Source: Exilispira sp964581895 (GTDB lineage Bacteria; Spirochaetota; JAAYUW01). From it: a stretch of DNA of 11,557 bases. The notes beneath the pieces were generated by a model that saw only the letters and a program-made list of their open reading frames with translations, was not told the DNA's origin and did not search any database. The stretch spans positions 1-11,557 of the forward strand of contig CAZOPR010000018.1 in the NCBI GenBank assembly GCA_964581895.1. The letters run 5' to 3'. A program made the translations under genes and the position numbers. Of the stretch, positions 7,096 to 11,557 are shown piece by piece (within the stretch, counting starts at the first letter, position 1; each line of letters begins with the position of its first letter).

Positions 7096-8133
7096 ATGAA
7101 AATAAAATTTATTTTTATTCTAATGTTTATTCTTTTATTAGTATTTGGTTGTTTTAATAGTAAAAATTATATTAAAATTAATAAAATAAAAGAATATAAT
7201 ATTATCAAATATAATCTAAATATATTTTTAATTAACAAAAATATGAATATTCAATATATAAAAAAAATAATACCAACCTATTCAATATTAATAAATAATT
7301 TTATTAATGGTAATGATTTTAGTCAAAATAAAATTGAAAATTCTGATTTTATTTTTATTTTCATTGATAAAGAATGGAAAGAAGTATTGAATATTGATAA
7401 TAAAGTGTTAGAATATCTAAATAAAAATCGAAAATTTAAAAAAGAAATAGATATGAATAAACTTTATTATTCAATTAATCAAAGAGATTACAATGCAATA
7501 GCTTTATATTCTAGCAATATGTCTCTGGCAGTGTTTAGATTATCACAAATGCAAGATACTAATTCTATTATTTTTACTATTTTGGCAGAATATAATCATT
7601 ATCTAATTGAAAATAATCTAAAAAATCATTTTGGAATAGAATATGAAAAATTTATAAAAGATTATGAATACTATTATTTAGATGATTCTATAACTTATTT
7701 TTATTCTTTATATATGGATTTTCTTAAAAAAGAATATGATTTTAATATAATTTCTTCTGAAATTTATAAACTAAATGAACATGATTTAAACAAATATATA
7801 TACTATATTTATCATCGATATTCAAAAAGTTACATAAAACCTAGGTTTATTCCTTTTAAAGATATTTTTCTAGGTTTGCCTCTTTTAGAAGGAAGATCAG
7901 TATATTTTTATGAAGCATTACTTATCCCAATGATATATAAAAATTATGGTTTTAAATATGTTACTAAATTGATAAAGTTTTTATATACATCAAGATATCT
8001 TAGTTTAGATGAAATAATTTTTTTGGTATTTAATGAATCATTAGATGCCTTTATAAAAAAATGGGAAGAAGAAGTAATTACATTGATTTTTAAAAAAATG
8101 ACTTATAAAAGTCAAATAAAGATTACCAATTAA
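7096..8133 (+). CDS. Lipoprotein, peptidase-MA-like, lacking the first zinc histidine
   Basis: 345 residues. AGGA at 7081-7084 is 11 nt before the ATG. The N-terminus (MKIKFIFILMFILLLVFGC) ends in the lipobox LVFGC, so Cys19 is probably lipidated and the protein anchored to a membrane. Core motif TILAEYNHYLIENNL (161-175): Ala164 replaces the first His of HExxH, while E165 and H168 remain. LDDSITYFYSLYM (195-207) replaces the third-ligand Glu with Asp. The C-terminal tail (YGFKYVTKLIKFLY, LDEIIFLVFNES, KKWEEE) matches the peptidase-MA pattern. It is clearly a paralogue of 1256-2242 (SEYNHYLI versus AEYNHYLI, similar length and tail). It is predicted to be inactive as a peptidase. It stands without a small secreted partner; transposase remains lie directly upstream. 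Confidence 0.7.
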   Translation: MKIKFIFILMFILLLVFGCFNSKNYIKINKIKEYNIIKYNLNIFLINKNMNIQYIKKIIPTYSILINNFINGNDFSQNKIENSDFIFIFIDKEWKEVLNIDNKVLEYLNKNRKFKKEIDMNKLYYSINQRDYNAIALYSSNMSLAVFRLSQMQDTNSIIFTILAEYNHYLIENNLKNHFGIEYEKFIKDYEYYYLDDSITYFYSLYMDFLKKEYDFNIISSEIYKLNEHDLNKYIYYIYHRYSKSYIKPRFIPFKDIFLGLPLLEGRSVYFYEALLIPMIYKNYGFKYVTKLIKFLYTSRYLSLDEIIFLVFNESLDAFIKKWEEEVITLIFKKMTYKSQIKITN

Positions 8134-8269
8134 ATATGTTAATAGAATTTATAGAAAAAATTTATTATCTGACCGAATAAAATTGCAATTTCAAGATAAT
8201 ATGTCAAAGCTTTGAAAATTTTCATTTATTAAAATCCTATTCATTTGCTACGTAATTATCTATTTTTTG

Positions 8270-8297
8270 TTGACTTATTATTATTATCTGTTATTTT
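8270..8297 (+). promoter_or_regulatory. Predicted promoter for the symporter leader
   Basis: TTGACT at 8270-8275 and an extended -10, TGtTATTTT (TG 8289-8290, hexamer 8292-8297), are separated by 16 nt. Transcription would begin near 8303-8310, just before the structured leader at 8314. The arrangement of promoter, compact RNA fold and ribosome binding site supports the reading of 8314-8384 as a 5' UTR. Confidence 0.6.
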
Positions 8298-8313
8298 TGC
8301 TTATGCAAATAAA

Positions 8314-8384
8314 GGGCTTATGAGCAGGTCCAATCTGCACAGGCTCGATAGCCATCCCAAGCCCCCAAAATCACAAATAGGGGG
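8314..8384 (+). promoter_or_regulatory. Candidate riboswitch-like structured leader of the symporter gene
   Basis: A GC-rich island in AT-rich DNA. Stem P1: GGGCTT (8314-8319) with AAGCCC (8359-8364). Inside it, P2: GCAG (8324-8327) with CTGC (8335-8338), loop GTCCAAT. P3: GGCT (8342-8345) with AGCC (8350-8353), loop CGAT. Together these make a three-way junction of about 51 nt. CCCCC at 8362-8366 can instead pair with GGGGG at 8380-8384, which is the ribosome binding site of the symporter. That pairing uses three bases of P1, so the two folds exclude each other. Forming P1 would free the binding site. I do not recognise a known riboswitch class. The ligand, if any, may relate to the symporter's solute. 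Confidence 0.5.
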
Positions 8385-8389
8385 ATTAT

Positions 8390-10060
8390 ATGTTTTCTGT
8401 TTTTTTCATCATCTTATTTATCTTAGCAAATGCTATCTTTATATTTACCGAGAAGGCAAAAAATCTAACCGAATTTACACTTGAAAATCGAAATCTTGGA
8501 ACTCTTAAACTTTTCAGCACTTTTTTAGCCACAAATCTATCTGCTTTTACAATATTTGGTGTTTCTGGTGCCGCTTATAGAATCGGGTGGGCATTTTTTC
8601 CTGTTATGGCTTTTGGAACAGGATTTATGGCTTTCTCATTTATTTTATTTGGCATACCTTTAAGGAAACTATCCTTGGAAAATAACTGGATTACTCCTTC
8701 TGACTTTATATCTTCAAGATTCAATAGCCTTTTTTTAGGTAAATTAATCAGTATTCTTCTATTAATCTTTACATTACCATATATTGCGGTTCAAATCGGT
8801 TCATTGGGGGCTTTACTTAGCTCTATAACAAATCTTCCCAAATGGTTATCTTCTCTTATTTTCACTGCCATAATTGCTGGTTATATCTTAAAAGGTGGAA
8901 TGAAGTCAATTGTAAAAACAGATATTCTTCAACTATTTGTCCTTTATTTTTTTGCTCTTGTTGCTATATTTTTAGTGTTCTCTATTTTCAAGCAAGAAGA
9001 AAGTGTAAAAATAATATTTACAAGAGTTTCAGAAATTCATAAAATAGATGGGAAAAACAGAAGTTTACCATTTATTTCACTTTTAGGATACTATATTTTG
9101 TGGTTTACAGCAGATCCTGTTTTTCCTCATCTAACTCAAAGGTTTTATAGTGCAAAATCTGACAAAGTCTTGATAAAATCTATGGTTCTATATCCTTTAG
9201 CCTGTTTGATAATCTTTTTTTCAATGTCAGCCATTGGGATTATTGGCACTGCTATTTTCCCTAATCTACCTGCAAGTAAGACGGATTCGATTTTTACAGT
9301 CCTATTACAAAAAATAAGTGGTATTTATGCACCTATCTTTTCTTTAGCAGCAATTGCAGCTATTATGTCGACTCTGGATAGTCAGATACTAACTTGTTCA
9401 TCGATGATGTCAAATGATTTTTTAATAAAAAATAAAACTTTTCAAAATAACCATTTAATGGCTAAAAATGCTGATTTTGAGTTAAAAGAAAAATTTAAAA
9501 ATGAAAAATCTCTTAAAATAACAAAATTATTTGTAATATTAATATCAATTTTATCTTATATAATTTCACTTTTAAAAGTTTCATCAATACTTTCCTTTCT
9601 TACAAATTCCGCATTCAACGGTTATGCATCTTTATTTATTATCTATCTTTGCGCCTTATATTTTCCAGAGATAGAAAAACTTTCTATCTTTTTAACTATT
9701 TTAACTGGATTTACTTTAATCATTTTGCAGAATCTAAAAATACTAAATTTCTCTATTCCCTTTATTTTTATAATACTTGGATTTGAATTATTAGTACTAT
9801 TATTAAGCAATTTTTTAATTAAATTAGGTAAAAATGAAAAAGCAAAAGTATTATTACATAAGGAAATTATAAGGAATCAATATTTAACTGTTAAAAATAT
9901 TTTATCCATTACTTTTCTTTTTATTTTAGGCTTAAATATTTTTGGCTATTTTTTACCGATAAAACTTTTTCTTGGTTTACCTTTATGGATATGGTATCAG
10001 ATAATGGTAACAATTTTTTTAAGCATTATTTTTTATCTATTATTTGAAAAAGTAAAATGA
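8390..10060 (+). CDS. Sodium:solute symporter (SSS family), substrate unknown
   Basis: 556 residues, about the usual length for this family of Na+-coupled transporters, with about a dozen or more hydrophobic helices throughout. The start is fixed by AGGGGG at 8379-8384, 5 nt before the ATG. Family marks: ATNLSAFTIFGVSGAAYRIG (47-66) in the first core helix; KGGMKSIVKTDILQ (168-181) in the typical position; ADPVFPHLTQRFYSAKS (241-257), equivalent to the GxPhxxxRFxAAK segment; and AAIMSTLDSQILTCSSMMSND (323-343), the conserved helix-8 motif with Na+-binding Ser residues. The C-terminal third is more variable. It probably imports an organic solute with sodium; specificity among proline, pantothenate, sugar or organic acid cannot be read from sequence. 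It is preceded by a promoter and a structured leader and followed at 64 bp by a hydrolase gene. Confidence 0.9.
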   Translation: MFSVFFIILFILANAIFIFTEKAKNLTEFTLENRNLGTLKLFSTFLATNLSAFTIFGVSGAAYRIGWAFFPVMAFGTGFMAFSFILFGIPLRKLSLENNWITPSDFISSRFNSLFLGKLISILLLIFTLPYIAVQIGSLGALLSSITNLPKWLSSLIFTAIIAGYILKGGMKSIVKTDILQLFVLYFFALVAIFLVFSIFKQEESVKIIFTRVSEIHKIDGKNRSLPFISLLGYYILWFTADPVFPHLTQRFYSAKSDKVLIKSMVLYPLACLIIFFSMSAIGIIGTAIFPNLPASKTDSIFTVLLQKISGIYAPIFSLAAIAAIMSTLDSQILTCSSMMSNDFLIKNKTFQNNHLMAKNADFELKEKFKNEKSLKITKLFVILISILSYIISLLKVSSILSFLTNSAFNGYASLFIIYLCALYFPEIEKLSIFLTILTGFTLIILQNLKILNFSIPFIFIILGFELLVLLLSNFLIKLGKNEKAKVLLHKEIIRNQYLTVKNILSITFLFILGLNIFGYFLPIKLFLGLPLWIWYQIMVTIFLSIIFYLLFEKVK

Positions 10061-10124
10061 TTATTAAAAATAAATTTATCCTATTTACAATTAAAAAAGT
10101 TATCGTAAGATAAAAAAAGAAAAT

Positions 10125-11240
10125 ATGGTTTTCATTCATATTTTAATATATATTTTTCTTTCAATAATAATTTTATCTTTAGCAATAATTATACTTGCAA
10201 CTTTATATTTCACCTTTTTGCTTATACCTATTAAGAAATTTTCTACGGAATTTACCATAGAAGATGGATTGAAAAAAGCAGAGTTTTCTATAAATGAACT
10301 AAATGAAGAAAAGGTCGAATTTTCTTTTACAAGCAGATATGGTTATATCTTAAAAGGGCAAATCTTTATCAGAGATTTGCAAAAAATAGTTATTTTCAGC
10401 CATGGAGTCACATGGACTTTATATGGGATGTATAAATATGCAATCCCATTTTTAAGCAAAGATTATACCTGTGTTTTTTTTGATAGTAAAGGGCATGGAG
10501 AAAGCAAGGGTGGCTTTCCTACATATGGATATTATGAAAAATATGACTTACTTGATTGCTATTTTATAGTATTTGAGTTTTTGAAAGAAAAGTATTTTGA
10601 AAAAGAAAATTTAAATGAAAAAGTAAAAGAAAATATAAAAGAAGAAGTTGATACAAAACAAGAAAAAGATAAAGAAGAAGATAAAGAAAAAGAATCGACC
10701 CTTTCAAAAGATCAAATTTCAGAATATGAAGTTTCTTATAAACCTATTGTAGGTCTTTTTGGAGAGTCTATGGGTGCCGCTATTACCTTACAAACATTAA
10801 ATCTATTTAAAAACAATCAGATTTCTTTTTGCATTGTAGATAGCCCCTTTTCAGATTTGCAAAAATTGTGTCAATTTCAACTTGAAAAATCATTAAAAAT
10901 AAAATTCTTAGCAAAGATTGTATATAATTTATCAAGATTATTAATCTATCTTTTAGCAAGATTTGATATTAACAAATTAAAACCTATTGATATTGATCCC
11001 AATGTAGATATTCCGATTCTACTTTTTCATGGTGAAGAAGATAATTTAATCCCCTATTTTATGTCAAAAGAAATTTATGAGAAAAGGAAAGATAAAGTCT
11101 TAACCGAGATATATTTTATAAAAGGTGCCGATCATACCAAAGGTTTTATGATGGAAAAAAATTTTTACATTGAAAAAATCTTCAATTTTATCGAAAAGCC
11201 ATTTGTAAATCCTGAATCATTTTTTAGATATAAACCTTAA
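10125..11240 (+). CDS. Membrane-anchored alpha/beta hydrolase
   Basis: 371 residues. One N-terminal transmembrane helix (about 4-34) anchors the protein. The hydrolase fold follows: IVIFSHGVTW (88-97) with the HG oxyanion segment, VFFDSKGHGESKG (117-129), nucleophile elbow GLFGESMG (210-217, Ser215), FHGEEDNLIP with Asp306, and GADHTKG with His337, a complete Ser-Asp-His triad. It resembles the serine aminopeptidase S33 / lysophospholipase-like group (DUF-type 'alpha/beta hydrolase' annotations); the substrate is unknown. An unusual insert of about 45 residues (155-200) is almost all Lys, Glu and Asp and is placed before the strand leading to Ser215. There is no clear ribosome binding site before the ATG (only AAAAAAAGAAAAT). 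It lies 64 bp after the symporter in the same direction, so one transcript is possible. Confidence 0.85.
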   Translation: MVFIHILIYIFLSIIILSLAIIILATLYFTFLLIPIKKFSTEFTIEDGLKKAEFSINELNEEKVEFSFTSRYGYILKGQIFIRDLQKIVIFSHGVTWTLYGMYKYAIPFLSKDYTCVFFDSKGHGESKGGFPTYGYYEKYDLLDCYFIVFEFLKEKYFEKENLNEKVKENIKEEVDTKQEKDKEEDKEKESTLSKDQISEYEVSYKPIVGLFGESMGAAITLQTLNLFKNNQISFCIVDSPFSDLQKLCQFQLEKSLKIKFLAKIVYNLSRLLIYLLARFDINKLKPIDIDPNVDIPILLFHGEEDNLIPYFMSKEIYEKRKDKVLTEIYFIKGADHTKGFMMEKNFYIEKIFNFIEKPFVNPESFFRYKP

Positions 11241-11318
11241 AATTCAACATTACTTATTCATAGTATTTTATCTTCATTATATTTTATGTTTATTATATTT
11301 TGTCTAATATTTTATCTA

Positions 11319-11347
11319 TATAATATTTTTCCTCTATAATATTTTTC
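11319..11347 (+). repeat. Tandem duplication, 16-bp period, in signal-peptide coding region
   Basis: TATAATATTTTTC occurs at 11319-11331 and again at 11335-11347, 13 identical bases at a 16-bp period, with partial similarity on both sides. Because 16 is not a multiple of three, gain or loss of a unit switches the frame of the gene starting at 11286. Confidence 0.8.
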
Positions 11348-11362
11348 TTTTATATTCTTTTG

Positions 11363-11386
11363 CCCAGACCACCCCACCACCCACCC
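11363..11386 (-). other. G-quadruplex motif on the - strand
   Basis: Read on the - strand, the tract is GGG-T-GGG-TGGT-GGGG-TGGTCT-GGG: four or more G runs of at least three with loops of 1, 4 and 6. It satisfies the canonical pattern and stands out sharply in AT-rich DNA. It lies in the segment coding QTTPPPT, just upstream of the shared 149-bp block. Confidence 0.65.
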
Positions 11387-11408
11387 TGAAATATAGGGGG
11401 TATTCTCG

Positions 11409-11557
11409 ATTTATTAGTATTTTATCTACTTCAATAATAATTACACCATCTATTATATTTCCCAAGATAAAGGAATTTGAATCTATTGAAGAGTACGAAC
11501 TATATAAATATAGCATAAGTGGGCAGTTTAATATAAATCTAAGGATAAGTGAAAATA
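11409..11557 (+). repeat. 149-bp direct repeat, copy 2 (continues past the window)
   Basis: This is homologous to 145-293 (about ten differences, no gaps). It is open in the same frame and reads ILSTSIIITPSIIFPKIKEF and onward. Its left boundary lies about 22 bp after the G-rich tract, where sequence similarity to the left-end gene stops suddenly. A − strand reading frame over this block is only its mirror. Confidence 0.9.

Larger units (their letters stand above)
11286..11557 (+). pseudogene. 5' end of a second surface protein gene, frame broken by a 16-bp duplication (runs off the window)
   Basis: From ATG 11286 the frame reads MFIIFCLIFYLYNIF then stops (TAA at 11337). Shifting by one base after the tandem repeat gives FLLYSFAQTTPPPTLKYRGYSRFISILSTS and then the shared block to the window edge. 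Removing one 16-bp unit (11331-11346) restores a continuous frame with a convincing signal peptide ending LLYSFA before QTTPPP. The gene is therefore off in this sequence, either as a phase-variable state or as a pseudogene. There is no clear ribosome binding site. The protein lacks most of the region found before the shared block in the left-end gene, so it could also be a truncated silent copy. Confidence 0.5.

Noticed and set aside
8204..8224. Overlapping short palindromes (TCAAAGCTTTGA, TGAAAATTTTCA)
   Set aside because: Short A/T palindromes are expected by chance in this composition. They could be an operator or a weak terminator, but nothing else supports it.
8314..8369. tRNA-like look (GGGCTT ... 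AAGCCC followed by CCA)
   Set aside because: It is only about 51 nt between the arms, with two inner hairpins that do not match D, anticodon and T arms; too short for a tRNA and lacking the TTC motif.
8245..8484. 79-codon frame on the + strand overlapping the symporter start
   Set aside because: It begins at a non-ATG codon (TTG) upstream of the promoter, covers the structured leader, has no ribosome binding site, and overlaps the well-supported symporter in another frame.
8842..9042. 66-codon frame inside the symporter gene
   Set aside because: It is an out-of-frame shadow with an atypical Cys-rich composition.
11334..11516. 60-codon frame on the - strand
   Set aside because: It mirrors the second copy of the block and reads through the G-rich tract. 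The + strand reading has a signal peptide and matches the left-end gene.

Overview
The window is very AT-rich and its genes sit on the + strand. It has short hydrophobic Sec-type signal peptides, one lipobox, and beta-strand-rich surface protein fragments at both ends. This points to a low-GC diderm (outer-membrane) bacterium. A spirochaete-like host is a guess from the relaxed lipobox and protein style; the sequence does not identify the genus.

Layout. (1) 2-376: 3' end of a beta-rich, probably outer-membrane protein. (2) 377-8133: an accessory array. Three small secreted proteins (737-1126, 2562-2879, 4504-4833) are each followed by a strong hairpin and then by a larger secreted protein (1256-2242, 2988-4334, 4965-6395). 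A fourth large protein (7096-8133) has no small partner; transposase debris (about 6470-7031) occupies that place. The small proteins share a signal peptide, an ungapped propeptide and an LSxEELxxIxG motif that resembles a double-glycine bacteriocin leader, followed by divergent C-termini. The large proteins are two paralogue pairs of zincin-like proteins. Only 4965-6395 keeps an intact HExxH. The other three have each lost one zinc histidine, so they look like pseudo-peptidases. I know of no described system with this composition, and the functional proposal (exported precursor peptides plus processing or capture proteins) is inference. (3) 8134-10060: a promoter, a compact GC-rich structured leader and a sodium:solute symporter. 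The leader can fold either as a three-way junction or as a hairpin that hides the ribosome binding site, which is a riboswitch-like arrangement. (4) 10125-11240: a membrane-anchored alpha/beta hydrolase, possibly co-transcribed with the symporter. (5) 11286-11557: the start of a second surface protein gene. It shares a 149-bp block with the first gene, but its signal peptide is out of frame because of a 16-bp tandem duplication, and a G-quadruplex-type motif lies just before the shared block.

The symporter and hydrolase look like ordinary chromosomal genes. The array between the two surface-gene copies looks like a duplicating, decaying accessory locus.
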